DNA of 64,000 nt from Eopsaltria australis. Taxonomy: Eukaryota; Chordata; Aves; Passeriformes; Petroicidae. This document shows positions 43,656 through 57,252 of the stretch, one piece after another (positions within the stretch are counted from its first letter, which is position 1; each line of letters starts with the position of its first letter). The position numbers were made by a program, and so were the translations under genes. The stretch is from the NCBI GenBank assembly GCA_034509425.1, contig JAVTVJ010000075.1:307501-371500 (forward strand), written 5' to 3'. The notes beneath the pieces are model-generated. The model worked only from the letters and a program-made list of their open reading frames with translations, ran no database searches and was not told where the DNA came from.

Positions 43656-46600
43656 TCTTATAAAAGTATGGATTGTATTTCAATGGCACCAGGACTTTTG
43701 GGAAAGTTTTTCTCAATGTAGTGGCAATACCTTGTTCATCTAATATTGCTGGCTAAAAAGTATCCCTCATAATACCTTTTCTATCTTTCTTTCAATCAGA
43801 GATTTTATTACTAAGTTTGATTTAGGAGGTATTTTCAGTACTTTCATCACATTTAGTTGCTGGTCTTAGAGGAAGAGGATTTCTTCATTTTTTTTAAATT
43901 TTTTTGAAGGTCATTGCCTATTTCGTTTCCCACAAAAGATATTGGAACTTAGGAGGACTGACAGAAGTTATACCTTGTGGCAAGAAGCACCTATTTGAGA
44001 AAGAATGATGACAATTTAATTCTGATTGAGGACATAGATGAATATTACATTATACAGTAGATTAATTTTGCTAAATGTAAAAATCTCAGGATCAAAAAGC
44101 AATGACAAGTTATTCTGTATAAAAGTTTTATCTACACTAGATAATATTTGTAGCAATTTTAATTAAATAATTGTACTCTTCAGTGAAAGTAAAAGGGAAA
44201 ATGCTGATTAAAATCTGAAAAGCATTAAATAGATATATAAGGTTTTACATTGAATTTGAGTGAAATAATGGAGACTTTTTTCCATTATCAGACCTTTGAA
44301 TACTTGTCAGGATTCTGTGTTGCTATGTACTTATGACTTTTTATAAATATTGTCATTACAAAATGATGCATGGGTCTATGTTAGTATATTCAAAAATATA
44401 ACATAAAATCAGCGAATAAAACGTTGGGTTTTTTTCTGTGGAAAGTTATGCAGGAATAGTACAAATCTGTTTCTTTAATTCTGTCTCCATCTGACTAAAG
44501 TATAACCAATACAGCCAATGACAATCTCAATTTCTGTGTTGGTTATCACTGGAACAGAAATGCAAAACAAAATCCTTTATACCAAAACTGGAAACAGATC
44601 CATGCATATCAATTTTATTTCTATTACAGGAGGTACTGCCACATGGGTTTAGGGGATGTGTATGTCATAGTTCTGGGTTTCCTTAAGTGTAAAGCACCTA
44701 TACTCTGCCCATTACTTTGAATTAATGAAGTCAGAGTGGATAATAACAAATTTTAGTTCTCACGGTTACTAAATCAGATTTTTTTTAAAGTTCACAGCCA
44801 TTAGGAAAATTTCCTGCACTGTCCTATTTCTTTATTGAATTGTAGAAAAAAAATGTTTTTACAGGAGTACAATATACCATGTTCAATTTGTAAATGCAGA
44901 GCTTCCTCCTCCAAAGAAACTGTTTAATATTTGTATTAATGTTTTTATACTGTGTAATGCTAACTGCCCATTCTACATTCTTGCAATGTATTTATTGATT
45001 TTATTCCAGAGAAACAGCTACTGCCTATGTATTAGCAGGTATAAATAAGTGATGGAAAACCTGGGGCAGTATATAGGTTGAAATATAAACAGGTTTACAC
45101 AGAGAAGAAGTAAATATATTTAGATATGATTAAACTACATATAACTGAGACTGTATTGTTTGCTAACAATTTTAGTTGCAAAAGAAATACATTTTATGTG
45201 AACTGCACTTCCTCAATATGTAGTCTTAATAATCATCTAAACCCTCCAATACAGTAAGTATTATAATTCATTTACTTTCTCTGTGTGTGCTTTTCTTTCT
45301 CTGAAAACTAAGGAAGTAGGTTGACCATGAATTAAATAGACACTAGTACTCTAAAATCAGGAGAAGCATCTTCCAGATAGAAGAAAAAAACAGCAAAAGT
45401 CACGTCTTCTGATTGGTCCTCCAGTACAAGATGGAGATCCATAAGTTAATGTATTCTGTGATTGAGTATCAAAAAGAGACAGTCTTTTTTTTTAATGGAA
45501 GGTAGTGTAATTGTTTATTTCCTCTGTTTAGTTTCTTTAACCCAGCATTGTCATCTGGCTAATCCAAGCTGAACTTCCTACTTAAGTTTCCACATAAGTC
45601 TAAAACCTGGGAACGCAAGATGTAAGCATATATGTGCCAAAAATGTAGTTAGACCATTATTTTATAGGAAGTAGAGATGGGAGAAACATATGTATGTATG
45701 TAGATCTATTTATTGATAGTATATCATTGTAAAATAGTGATATATAATCTGTGAAACAGTGATACATAATCTTCACACTTTAAGTGAAAATCTGCATGGG
45801 CACTACTATAAGAAAGCACCTTTCTTATATTATCAAGTGTAAAATCTCATCACTGACCTGAGATGCTGGTAGTAATTAGAAACTGGATCACTAGGTCTCC
45901 CTGTCAATTTTACTGTACTGTCATTCCATAATAGTCAAAAAGGGTGGATGGATTACGTTTTATACAGAGTCCAGATTCATATGTAATGTCTGGAGACACA
46001 TGCAAATATCAGTAGAAGAATGGAATGAAATAATTTAATCTGATTAAATCTGATTAAAGTCTTTCCTAGTTAGTGTATGTAGCATTAAACTGCCATTCCA
46101 GCAGCTGGCAAAGCTTCTTACTCTAATACTAGGAAATAATCAATACACATACTATTGGAAATAATCAACTGCATTTAGGAACAATATTGATAACTAAAAT
46201 GCCATTTGCTATTTTTATTTGGGTTTATTGTATTCAGATTGTAATTTAACTGCCATCTAATTAGTTTTAACTTAGTTCAATTGGAAGTAGTAAAACCTAC
46301 TTACCTAATAAGTGACACATGTCATAAAGACACATACAACCTCCTTATTTCCTCTAGGTCAGTCATGCATGAACTAATGAACTGAATTTTTGTTTCCCTA
46401 CATTTTTTAAGAAAACCAATGCAATTTAATTTGTCCTTTTCCCCCCTCCCCAAATCAAAACACAGATACAAGCTTTTTGTTTCCCTAGCTGCATTCTTAA
46501 CTGTTAAAATATCCTAAAGCACTTGATCACGTTGCATTTTAATTTCCAAGTCATGTGTTGTATTAGTGAAGTGCACATGTTCCTGATTTCAGCTGTAAGT

Positions 46601-49329
46601 TCTCAGTCTGTTCAGCAGAACACCAGACTGGCATGAACAAGGTCCTTGCTAGGTCAAAGGCCTGAAGTTTACATCTTTCTTAAATCTGACTTTTGTAAAA
46701 ACGTAAGAAGCACGGGTCAGGGCAACTAGCTGATGGCATTGCCTCTTACAGCCACTGATTAGATTAGCCCAGCATTTATCAACTACACAGAGACTAACAC
46801 TTAATCTTTTAACTGAAGAGTTTTGATGTATCCTTATTTTTTAATGAGGATGTTATTGTCCCAAAGTGTCCCTTAAAGCTTTAGTGCAGATTTTTTCTCC
46901 CATTTAACTGACTAACAGGCTTTAAACGCTTTATAATTCAAAGTGTGGTGTTTATAATTGTGCTTTGTTTTGAGGGTGGAGGTTGAGTAATTTTGCCCTG
47001 GAACAATGTTTTTCTAACTACTATTATTTTATCTGTTCAGTTCTAAGATTTTGCTTGTATCTGTTCCATTTACCTAGATTTCAAGATGTAATTTATAGTT
47101 AGCTTGAATGCTAGTTGTTTTTTTATTCTAAATTGTTAACTGAGAAATATTTACAATAGGAGTTTTTGTTAGAAAATATGCAGTACTTACTACTTTGGTT
47201 TTACCTATTATCTGGTCTTCATATTAGACCCTAATCATCTGAGTTTTGAAAACTAATTCACATCTTTTCCAGGAGAAAAGTTGCCCATGATTGCACATCT
47301 TGCAATCTGGATTCAAGGTTTTCCTTCTGTGTTGGAATCTGGGGCCTAAAAGTGATATATTTTGTCAGTTACAAGTGTGATCATCTCACCAGAGAGCTAA
47401 GGTAATACCAAATTTACAGGCTGATTGGAATAGTTGCAGCTCCTGCTGTGAGAAAGCAGCAGACAGGTAACAAACTACCATGATCGTGGTAAATGCAGGA
47501 TTATACCATAGACAACAAGATCTCCATGACATACAGAGGTGAGCTGCAGGCTGTAATCAGTATGGATCTGCCTTGGGATCTTCCAAGTCCCAGGAATGGC
47601 TGAAATATATTACAGCAGTGGCAAACCGTGATATAATACTTGGGGTATCCATAACCTAGATATGAAAAAACCTGAAATAACATTATGAGTGTTCTCTAAT
47701 AGAGTATTTAGAAACAGTATAATGTCTACAAGAGGAAATAAAAGCAGTAGGTCACAAAAAATTTTTCCATACTTCTGTTACCTGAGAATGTTTCTGTTAA
47801 ATAGTAGTATTAACTAAATTTTGCCCACTATGGGTTTAGTTTTGTAAATCCTGCCAAGTTATTGAGCAGCTGGGACACAGAACCTATTACTGCCATTTGA
47901 CTCCATGTGTGCTACTTTGTGTTGCAAACATCAGGAAAACACAGATTTCTATAGGACCCTACATCAAAAGTATGAGTTAGGTATGAGGGACTTGATTAGC
48001 ACATGGGAGTGTGTGACCACATTTCTATACTATGTGCTAAAGTGTGCTGTTAGCAATAAAGAGGATCATCAGTGGTCTAGAATAATATCTGCTGCTTCTC
48101 CTAGTTAAAAAAAAGTATAAAAACTCCAGTGTGAACAATTACCCTCTAAGTACCTGGAATGAGAATTTTTACAGAGGCCCAATGTCATAAAAAGTTGGTG
48201 TAGGGCATAGGTATTTTTCATTACTAGCAACATTCTTCTCACCTCCCTGTGTTAGTGTGATGTCAGTAAAGAAAGACTCAGACTCATGAAATTGAACTAG
48301 AAAACGTACTGCTTGGTTTCTCTTTTGAAAATACAAGTTTGTGAACAGGACAGAGAACACTAATGTTTCCTGGAAAGAAAGAAAAAAAAGAAGTGGGGCA
48401 GTAGGGAGAAATTCCTGTTTATGTGCTCCTGATTTTTAAAACCAGCTTTGAGAAGTTGCAGTATTTTCAGTCTGGTCTTCACTTGCCCTTAATCTGTGCA
48501 CTTCAGCTCCATACCCTAGCTCTAGCCTGGTTATTTCATGGCAGACTACCATATCCATATCTGTGTAAGCAAAATGTTCTTGTTACCGTCCCACTAGTAA
48601 AATCAGTTATCTTAGAGCAGTATTCCAAAATCCAGGGGTGGAAGAGTAGCCTGACAGCAGTAATGGAACAAATCAAGACACAACTTAATACCAAACATAA
48701 AAGTTTCAATTATCTGGAAGAGAAATAGCAGAAGAAAGACTTGCATTTTTTATTACTGAGTCTCATATTATCTAGTCATATGTCAAAAATTTATTTTCCT
48801 GTTTAAATTAACCCTTTGGTATAGCCAGATGACTTCAAAGTAGAATTATTTTGAATCAGTTGAGTTATTCAAAGCAAACATAGTTTTCTAAAAACATTCT
48901 TTCGTAAAATTAATTGCATGCTTTGTAGATGTTTAGTCTTATCACTTATATCAGTCTCACTGTACATTACAAAGTCAATTTGATTTTAATTTATTGTAAT
49001 TGAAAGTGATTATTTTATTGTTAGCAAATAAAATGCAGAACAGACAAAATGTTTAGGTTTAATCACATTGTAGTTACTGGAAATTAATGTACTGCATTCT
49101 AAATAAATTGAAGTAGTTTGAAACTTCCCAGATCCTGGAAATTAATAATCCTGTTTTGTGAAAAACACATCCAATATGATGAAACCTGAGTATAAAAAAC
49201 ATGGATGTATTCTGTAGCTTAGAAAAAATGGTGGATCATCATTGTTGTAACTGGAGCTATCCAGTGTAGTTTCAAAACACAAATGTAATCGTAAAATGGT
49301 TTAAAAAAAAATGGCTTCTATAAGCTAAT
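43656..49329 (+). other. CDIN1: CDIN1 giant intron, third part
   Basis: An AT-rich intron with no recognised gene or clear LINE fragment. The segment 46600-47000 is set apart as a candidate regulatory element. ORFs at 47501-48728 show no domain. A small direct repeat (AATCTGATTA twice) is present near 46037-46056. Confidence 0.55.
46600..47000. promoter_or_regulatory. Candidate conserved regulatory element
   Basis: This is a complex, repeat-free block with homeodomain-like cores: CTGATTAG (46755-46762) running into AGATTAGCCC, and two copies of TTTATAATT (46930-46938 and 46951-46959) exactly 21 bases apart, two helical turns, a HOX/CDX-like sequence. Conservation could not be tested. Confidence 0.35.
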
Positions 49330-49655
49330 ACTGCTGAGGGTGAATGATCTAGAGAGGAAGCCGTATGAGGGGCAGCTGAGGTCACTTGGTCTGTTCAGCC
49401 TGCAGAAGAGACTCAGGGAAGACCTCACTGCAGTTACAACTTCCTGTGAGGGGAAGAGGGGCAGGCACTGACCTACTCTGTGGTGACCAGTGACAGAACG
49501 CAAGGGAATCTGTAGCTGGTTTAGGTTGGACATTAGAAGGTTCTTCACCCAGAGGGTAGTTGGTTACTGGAACAGGCTTCCCAGGGCAGGGATCACAGCA
49601 CCAGCCTGACAAAGCTCAAGAAGCATTTGGACACTGCTCTCAGGTATATGGTGTG
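49330..49655 (+). mobile_element. CR1 LINE fragment lacking its tail
   Basis: CR1 3'-region phrases in order: 'gtctgttcagcctgcagaag', 'agactcagggaagacctcac', 'ggttggacattagaaggttc', 'ttcacccagagggtagttgg', 'aacaggcttcccagggcagg' and 'agcatttggacactgctctc'. The element stops at about 49655 with 'ggtatatggtgtgacc', before the usual 'gaactggatgatc...' and octamers, so its 3' end is missing. Moderate divergence. Confidence 0.9.
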
Positions 49656-52600
49656 ACCATTGTTAAAATACATCTCATTTAGAAGATACTAAACAGTCTT
49701 ACACTTTACTCCTTAAAGCAACTGAAGTATTATCTTCTAAATAAAGCACTTTGTGTGATCAGGCACTTTCAGTAGAAGAAAAAGAACTGCAGTCTGCTAT
49801 TCATCTTGTTGGGTTTGTCCTAATGTATCCAAGAGCAAGTGGGCTAAATACGAGCAAATAAGTTGGTTTTCTCAAGGTACATGGGTGGTTAAACAGCTAG
49901 GAGAAAGCTCTTTAAGCTTAAAGAGAATTATAGCACACAAAAAATGTTTTGAGTCATTAACTGAATCAGACTAACAAAATAAAAATTTTGGCCAAGAGAC
50001 TAATAAACTCCTAAACTTCCAGGTTTCCAAACTGATTAGTGAGAGCAAAAAACTATTTTGCAATGAACTTCAGTAGCAAAAGTGAAGAGTGGTTGGTTTT
50101 TTGCCAAGTTATAAATGTATTACAAAAATACCCATATTAACAGTGCTTTCTGTAGTTTTTTGTTCTTAAAAGTCAGTCATTCAGAAAATATACAATTTTC
50201 TTTTTACACAATTCAATGTCTTGCCAAAGTCAGTTTGTTCTGTAATATTGTATTACAGTATTCATACTGATTCTGCCCATATGGAATCAACTGCTATGCA
50301 GAAAAGAACTTGTATGATCTGTCCAGTTTAAAAAACAAATAAAAAAGTAGCCCAGAACAAATATTCACATTTCTTTTATATATTGTATTGAACTCCTGAT
50401 GAAGCTAATTCTAAAAGGAAAGTATTTGCCCTTGTGGAATTCAGGTAGATGTCATGAAGCAGTCACACTTCGCTCTGAAAAGAAAAAATTAGTCCTATTT
50501 ATCCTATGCTTTTCCTTAATCAATTCAATAAATTTGCACGTTAAATTTAGTGGAAAGGGTGTGCAGGAATGGAAAAAGAAACCATATTTCTTTTAACATG
50601 TATTGTCCAGAAGGTAAAATGTTTGGGTTGGAAAGCAGGGGTGGTACACAGAGTTGGTTGTGATGTTACTCAAGTCTCACTATGTTTGCTTTGTCATGAA
50701 GAAAAACAAAATTCAGCCAAGATTACATTAGTATAGGGCATCCCATCATAAGCATAGTCTCTTCCACCCACGTATACATTTATTCATGTATATGTAAGCA
50801 TATCTATAACTGTGCCCGGTTTTTATGTTACCACAGCAGTATATAAATCAGCAGGTTAGTGCTATTCTGACTTTATTTCCTGGGAATATTTTCATATATA
50901 ATTCATAAACAACTTTTAAGTTAAAAGACAGAATAGAGAACTGGAAAATAAGTATTGAGTTGAAGTTGTCTGTCTGAAAATGTTTCATTTGTTATGAAGC
51001 TTACCTCCAATTTGGGGGTGTTGTGGGGTGTGCAGTTTAATGATTTGTCTATTTTCCACATTTTTAATTTGGGTTGTTTTCATAGATAGATCACTCTTGC
51101 ACTTGGAGTCTAAAAGTAGATATCATTGTTCATAGGATTGCTACTAATTTTTTGGTGTCTTTTAACATATCCTGTCAGCTGAGCCATTAAAGCTCAGCCA
51201 TTAAAGCAAAACTCTCCAAAGATAGATGCATGCTTGAGTGTATGAACAAAGATAAGCAAGTACTAAAAATCTGAAAAGCTTCATCAGACTGTGGTGGAGA
51301 TAAGTTCATTTCTGCCAAAACATTCCTTTTGGCTATTGGATATCAAAATGACCTGTTTCTTTGATTTCTTATAGTACTTTTCTTTCTTTTATTTAAAAAC
51401 AATCTTTGTCACTCCAGAAAATTTGTTGAGGAATTTTTTGTTGGCTGTGGGGGGGGGGCAGTTTTGGACAGAGAACAAAGTTTTCCTAAGTTTCAACATT
51501 TCTGCTATAAAAGTCAAATTGAAATGTCTGCTTTAGTCCATCTGAGAATATATCAATTATTTGGGTGAACTTGAAATGTTTTCTTTCCTGTAATTTTCAA
51601 TAAAGCAACAACTGCAGTCCTGTAGTGCTCTGTATATAATGCGGATAGCTGTTGTGGCTCTGGAGAATTGTATTCCCTCCTCCACTCTGTTTTAGTACTT
51701 CATTAGGGTTGAAGGAGTCTAACCACATGCCAACATGTTACAAGAAAGGGAATGGGGATCGGGGGGAATGCTATTTAATGCTTAAATACATTTCAACAAA
51801 CTAAACTGAAAAATTTCTTACAAAATTTCTTAGTTTTCGTCAAAAATGACTAAATTTTAATGTTGCTAAGTCAAAACATATTTGAGTTCTTTTGTTGTGG
51901 TTAACTTCTGCATTAAAACTCTTTGTTTTGAGTCTGATGTCAAACTGAATGTTATGGGGCGAGTTTCCAGATTTTGCTCAGCCAAGCAGTGAATGGTATA
52001 GCTCATTCTGAATTGCTTCTCTGGTGTCTGTACAGCTGGGAATAATAACTGGAAGAGCAACTCCCTGGGACCAAGCTGAGTTTTGAGAACCTTACTGCAG
52101 GGTTTTGTTAGAAGTACTGTTTACTAGAGATCCACCTGAGATCACCAAGTCACTGATAACAGTAACTATAAAGAGGCATCTAATGTCATCCCTGACTTCT
52201 TAGTCAGAAAGACCAATAATCCTCAGATGTGATTAGCAACTGGCAATTGCAAATATTTTTAACTTTGAAAGCAATCTTCTATCAAATTTATGGAATTACA
52301 AAGAAACATTCATTACCTACTGTTAAATCTGATTCTGACAAGTCATGCATCGCAAATATAGTTCATGATTAACTATTATTTATTAATTCTATAAAATTTT
52401 GTTTGCATCTCATCCCATTTCTTGCATTGATGTCAAATTGTGATACAAAAGACAAATGGAGTTGCTGATCAATGACTAAAATGCATGCTGATGTAATCAA
52501 AATGGCATAAAAACAGAGGATCCATTAAGTACGGATCATAATGTATGCCAGAAATTAAAATAAACAACTGTGAGATGCTGTAGTGTCATGAGAGATTTCA

Positions 52601-53524
52601 GTACATCTGTTTACCTTCCATTCATGTAAAGGAATCATGAATGAGATGGAATGCTTCAAAACAGGAGGAAAAATCTGAAATATTAAACAATATTATATAT
52701 TGAGAAAAGAGATGTTTTCTCTTCTGTTCATTAATGTTTTCTCTTTATTTTGAACTATTGCAATAATTTCCATGTCATGATGCAGGCCACCTTGTTTTTT
52801 CATGTTTCATCCTGTGAAGTGTCAGTTGACTTGATGGGCAGAGCATTATTTATGAGGTACATTTTCTTCAGTTGTGTTTGGAAGGTCCCTATCATACAGT
52901 CCAATGCCTGCAACTCGTGATTGAATGGTCAGTATTTCTTCATGTGTGTTCTAGTGAGGTAATCAAAACCATTTTGCTCCCCACATGTTGTGAAAAAATG
53001 CCACATAATATGAACTGTTCCATTTAATATATATGTATGTATTCACAACATCTTTAATGTTTACTTACTTACTTTTTTTAAGATACCATCTATTTTAATG
53101 GTTTTATATTAAATCTGGAAAGACAGAGTTCTTGGCCTATCCTTAATACAGTCAGTGAATTATATCTAGTCACAAAGTGATAAGTAAAGATTTTCATTCT
53201 GATCTCTGAATTTCCTTGTAGCTGTGGGCTTGTCAGACTTTTAACAATACCCTAATGCCAGGGACTGGGAGGCTGTGGTTTAATATGGACTAATGCATAT
53301 GGCAGGGCTTTTGCATTAGTATTATTTCTTCCAATGTGTTGTAGTGAAATTGTATTTTAAAACCAGGCAAACTATTGATGCTTTTATTGAATGGAGTAAT
53401 TTATTATAGAAATGTTTTAGTCTGTTGACATTTCATCATCAAATAACCATAAGCATAATGCACATTTCCCATAAGACCATTCTTGAGATCCAAATATTTA
53501 CCCCTCACTTACTCTAAAGGTCAC
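49656..53524 (+). other. CDIN1: CDIN1 giant intron, fourth part
   Basis: AT-rich intron. It contains a ten-base G run (51449-51458) and a 14-bp direct duplication around AGCCATTAAAGC (51181-51208). No gene or LINE is seen. The ORFs at 50399-50596 and 51866-52060 have no recognisable content. Confidence 0.55.
51181..51208. repeat. 14-bp direct duplication
   Basis: The core AGCCATTAAAGC appears twice, back to back (first copy 51182-51193), in units that differ at their first and last bases. Confidence 0.8.
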
Positions 53525-54151
53525 ATTGGTGGGTGAGAAGATGGACATGACCCAGCCATGGGCACTCCAAGCCCAGAGAGCCAAACGTGTCCTGGGCTGC
53601 ATCCAGAGCAGTGTGGGCAGCAGGGCCAAGGAGAGGATTCTGCCCCTCTGCTCTGCTGAGACCCCCCCTGCGTCAGCTCTGGGGTGCCAGCACAGGAAGG
53701 ACACAGACCTGATGGAGTGAGTCCAGGGGAAGGCTGTGAAGATGATCAGAGGGATGGAGGAAAAGCTGAGAGAATTAAGAGTGTTCAGCCTGGAAAAGAG
53801 AAGGCTTCAGACTGACCTAATTGCACCCTTCCAGTACCTGAAGGGAGCCTACAAAATGGACAGGGACTTTTTACAAGAGCATAAAGTGACAAGGCAAGAG
53901 AGAATGGTTTCAAACTGAGAGTAGGTTTACCTTAGGTATTAAAGAGTTCTTTGCTATGAGTATGGTGAGGCACTGGAACAGGTTGCCCTGTGAAGTTGTG
54001 GATACCCTACCCCTGGAAATGTTCAAGGCCAGGCTGGATGGGGCTTGGGGCAGTCGTCTAGTGGAAGGTGTCCCTGCCCATGGCAAGGGAGTTGGAACTG
54101 GATGACCTTTGAGGTTCCTTCCAACCTAGACCATTGTATGATTCCATGATT
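53525..54151 (+). mobile_element. CR1 LINE 3' fragment with octamer tail
   Basis: A good CR1 3' portion in sense orientation. It runs from the end of the ORF2 region ('gtcctgggctgcatccagag', 'ctgcccctctgctctgctga', 'cagaccTGATGGAGTGAGTC') through the 3' UTR ('cactggaacaggttgccctg', 'ggaaatgttcaaggccaggc', 'gttggaactggatgaccttt', 'gaggttccttccaacctaga'). It ends in the octamer-type tail ATTGTATG-ATTCCATG (54133-54148). ORFs on both strands inside it (53498-53918) are element sequence, not host genes. It is 5'-truncated, as is usual for LINEs. Confidence 0.95.
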
Positions 54152-56524
54152 GTAATGACTACTCTATGGGCAAGAAAACAAAAAGATACGTTTAAAGATG
54201 ACCTTGTTAACATAGAGTGGTAAATCAGAAATATACCATTCTTAGAATTGGCATTTAATTTTACAGTTCATGAATTATTTTCATTTTAGTAATGAAAAAG
54301 CTCTGAACTATCAAACATGTCTTCCTGACAATCTCTTAGAATTGTTAGAATCTAGTGAATATAGAAGTGGTTAAAGTACATAAAATTTAAAACTACATAG
54401 ACCGTTCAACTACAAGTTAGTCCAACATGAGAATTACTGATTTTTTCGGATTAATTTGGAAATCTTGAAATTCACAAGAGGTAAAGGATTTTCAAAGCCA
54501 TTTTAATGTTAAAGATATTTATTGTAAATTGACAGCTTCATATTTAAACTCACCTTTCTGATAATGCATGAAAATTGTTGAGTTTGTTTCTCCTGTTTTT
54601 TGGAAAAATCTTTAAAATACATATTGTTTCACTAAGCTCTGGATACTAAATCAGGAAACGTGGTTGCTTGCTCCTTAGATAACTTATCTCAGATCATTTA
54701 TATTTCTGAAACTGCATGAACATATAGTGCCATCATTTAGTATCTGTTTAATTATCATCAGCCTTGTTGCGAGTTTGTTGGCAAGTGCCGAGTAATGCTT
54801 AGTGAGGATAATGATTTAGCTCTGCTTTTCTGACATAGTGCATTTGGGACCTTTATTTCAATTATTGTCCAGTTGTTTCACACCACACTTCTGGTTCACA
54901 TATCTTTCTACATTTTTGTCTCTACAAAGAGAAAATCTACAGTGAGAGTATGTCACTCATCTCTCCTGCCTCTTATTTTTTAATTATCCCAAAAACAGTG
55001 TAATGAAAAGGATTCTTTCTAGAAGCAATATATGAAAGTAGTTTGAGATGGTTCGTTCTTCACACTTTGAATCTGATATCTGGCACTTTATAGCTCATCC
55101 TTACAATAAATGTTTCTGTTCTGTAAGTGACTGGACAGGTAAAACAAAGGAATTAAATGTACACTTCTTGAATAGTTGCTCTCTTCTTTCTCATTCATTT
55201 GGTAGGTGACTGTAAAGAAAATTACCACTGTATGTATCTCTGTAATTCAGTTTCAGACATGCTGAAGCATAAATTCACTCACTTTACAAACACAAAGTTA
55301 AGAACGGTAATAAAGTGTGTGCATAAAATGGGGTTTTTGCTGTCACATTTGATTCAGATGCTATTGCTTTGTTCAGTTTTATTGTTAAATTTAGTTCTAT
55401 TTGTAAGCAAAAAATGTTCAGCCCTACTGAGCTGTTTTTACTGGAGGCAAGCTTATTGTGAGTGGCAGGGGTTGCGTTACACTCCACCTGTCACACTTTG
55501 CCTCTGCCAGGAATTTAGTTTACAGGCACAACCTCTCCATTGAGAATTTTATGCCTTCACTTACCCTTTGATTTGCTGTGTGCTTTGTGAACTGCAGTAT
55601 TCAAAATGTGTCCACTTCTCCAGGTGGGACAGACATAATGAGATGGTCACCTGGTCCCAGGAACCTTTTATGACCTATGTACTTTACAACCAGGACCTTA
55701 AGAAGAATTCAGAAATTAAATTTAAAAAAAAAAAAGAGTTGAGGCAGAGTGTATGAAGTGTGTGATTGGTATGGGTATTGCTTAAAAATAGTAATTTTTT
55801 TCCCTGAAAACTAGGGCAAGGAACTAGTAATGAAGCTAGTAGAGATTTCTGAGTTTTGGTGGTGGTTTCATTTCTTTCAACATACCTTTGATTGTTCTCT
55901 TTGCTTTAGGCTTAGGATTAGGCAGGAGTCATCTGGGTAACACTGAACCAGAAGAGCTGGTAGTGGTATGTGTTGTAAAAACAAAAAGTGAAATTAGGAA
56001 AGTTGAAAATACTTCTTCAATTAGAAAAGTTTTCCTGTCTTTATGTATTTAACTTCCAAGTGTAGAGAACCTTTGCAATTTGAAGATGTTAACTTTGATA
56101 AAAATCAGACAAGCCATTATTATTTATGAAAGGTAAATTATTAAGCTATGTCTGTGGGCAAATAAGCATGGTTCAAATTCATGTTGTTCATTTCAAAAGA
56201 TTTCTTTTAATCTTACTTTTTTTTAAACTCTTTCTTTTCCTGCATTCTGGATGACTTTCTGGTATCTCATTTTATAAATATATGTCATATTATACAGACA
56301 TTTGTCTTTTTTCCTTAGGTAGAGAAAAGACATCTGAGTCTGTTTAATTTTGTTAGCAGTGGTGATATCATTCCAGATTGCTTGAGACAGCATTTGTATT
56401 ACTAGTTTTATGTATTACATTGAGAAAAGTGTAAGGTTTCGTCACGGTGTCTAATCCGCATCTATGATAAATACCAAATCTTGTTAAACATACCAAGTGG
56501 AATTTTAAAATAATTTAAAGGTTC
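54152..56524 (+). other. CDIN1: CDIN1 giant intron, fifth part
   Basis: No gene recognised. A stretch at about 54740-54900 is rich in AATTATC/AATTAT-type cores and has CpGs (TTGCGAG, GCCGAG), so it may be regulatory, but the case is weak. The 114-codon ORF at 55199-55543 has no family resemblance I can name. Confidence 0.5.
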
Positions 56525-56690
56525 CACTGCTCTCACTGGAAGTTTTTCCTAGATCCAGTGCATTAGTCTCTCTGATGTGTTGGTGAAGGACAATACCTTG
56601 TCCTCAGCCTTTACTCTTCTAGGCTGGAAAGACCAAACTCATTTAGTCTTTCCTATGAACATCTGTTCTTTTTCCTGGACGGTGCAGTAG
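56525..56690 (-). mobile_element. Diverged CR1 LINE fragment (minus strand)
   Basis: On the minus strand it reads 'aggaaagactaaatgagttt', 'ggtctttccagcctagaaga' and 'gtaaaggctgaggacaaggt', matching the CR1 phrase 'aggaaaggctgagggagctgggtctgttcagcctggagaa'. Short and old. Flanking DNA up to about 56760 may belong to it. Confidence 0.65.
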
Positions 56691-57252
56691 CCATGTTCCA
56701 TATTTAGCTATTACATGTCTTTCTTGAATGACCTGTCTACAGTTTCCAGATGAAGACTAAGCACATCTTCAAGAAAATACAGTATTTCTAGATTTGTACT
56801 GAAAATCTCTCTCCCAACACTTCATATGATTATTTTGCCCTTTCTTTAGCTGCATTGCTTTGTGTCCCATTACTGATCAACTGTTACATGGATTGATTGC
56901 TTCTTCCTCTGGGAAAGCAAAGGGAAATATAATTTCTTTATTGCAGGCTTTATATCTATGTGTAGGTTTGAACCAAACTGCAGCAATATTTTGAGTATGT
57001 TCCTGTTAAGTTGCAGATCATGTACAAAAGTCAGATTAGTTACCTGCAGTAAAAAAAGTGGGTAACTTAAACAGTCACTAAAAAACATTTGGTTTAGTTT
57101 CTGAATCTTTACTGTTTCAGACAACAAATGTTGTTAGATGGGTCATGCTTCCAGACAGTGGTACCAAAAGTTTAAAACTTTGTTGTTACTGTCACCACAT
57201 GTGCTTTTTTATTAGAATATTTTTTATTTAGATTTATTAGATTTTTTTTATT

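Noticed and set aside
46829..46837. A second U12-donor-like GTATCCTTA
   Set aside because: No exon-like open sequence before it and no matching branch/acceptor pair; likely chance.
53498..53918. Overlapping ORFs of 60-68 codons on both strands, GC-richer than neighbours
   Set aside because: They lie wholly inside a recognisable CR1 3' fragment; the higher GC is the element's own.
55199..55543. 114-codon ORF
   Set aside because: Cys/Leu-rich text with no recognisable domain, no splice context, in AT-rich intron; chance ORF is the simplest reading.
55570..55720. Possible minus-strand CR1 piece
   Set aside because: Only loose similarity to CR1 phrases and no ordered set of matches.
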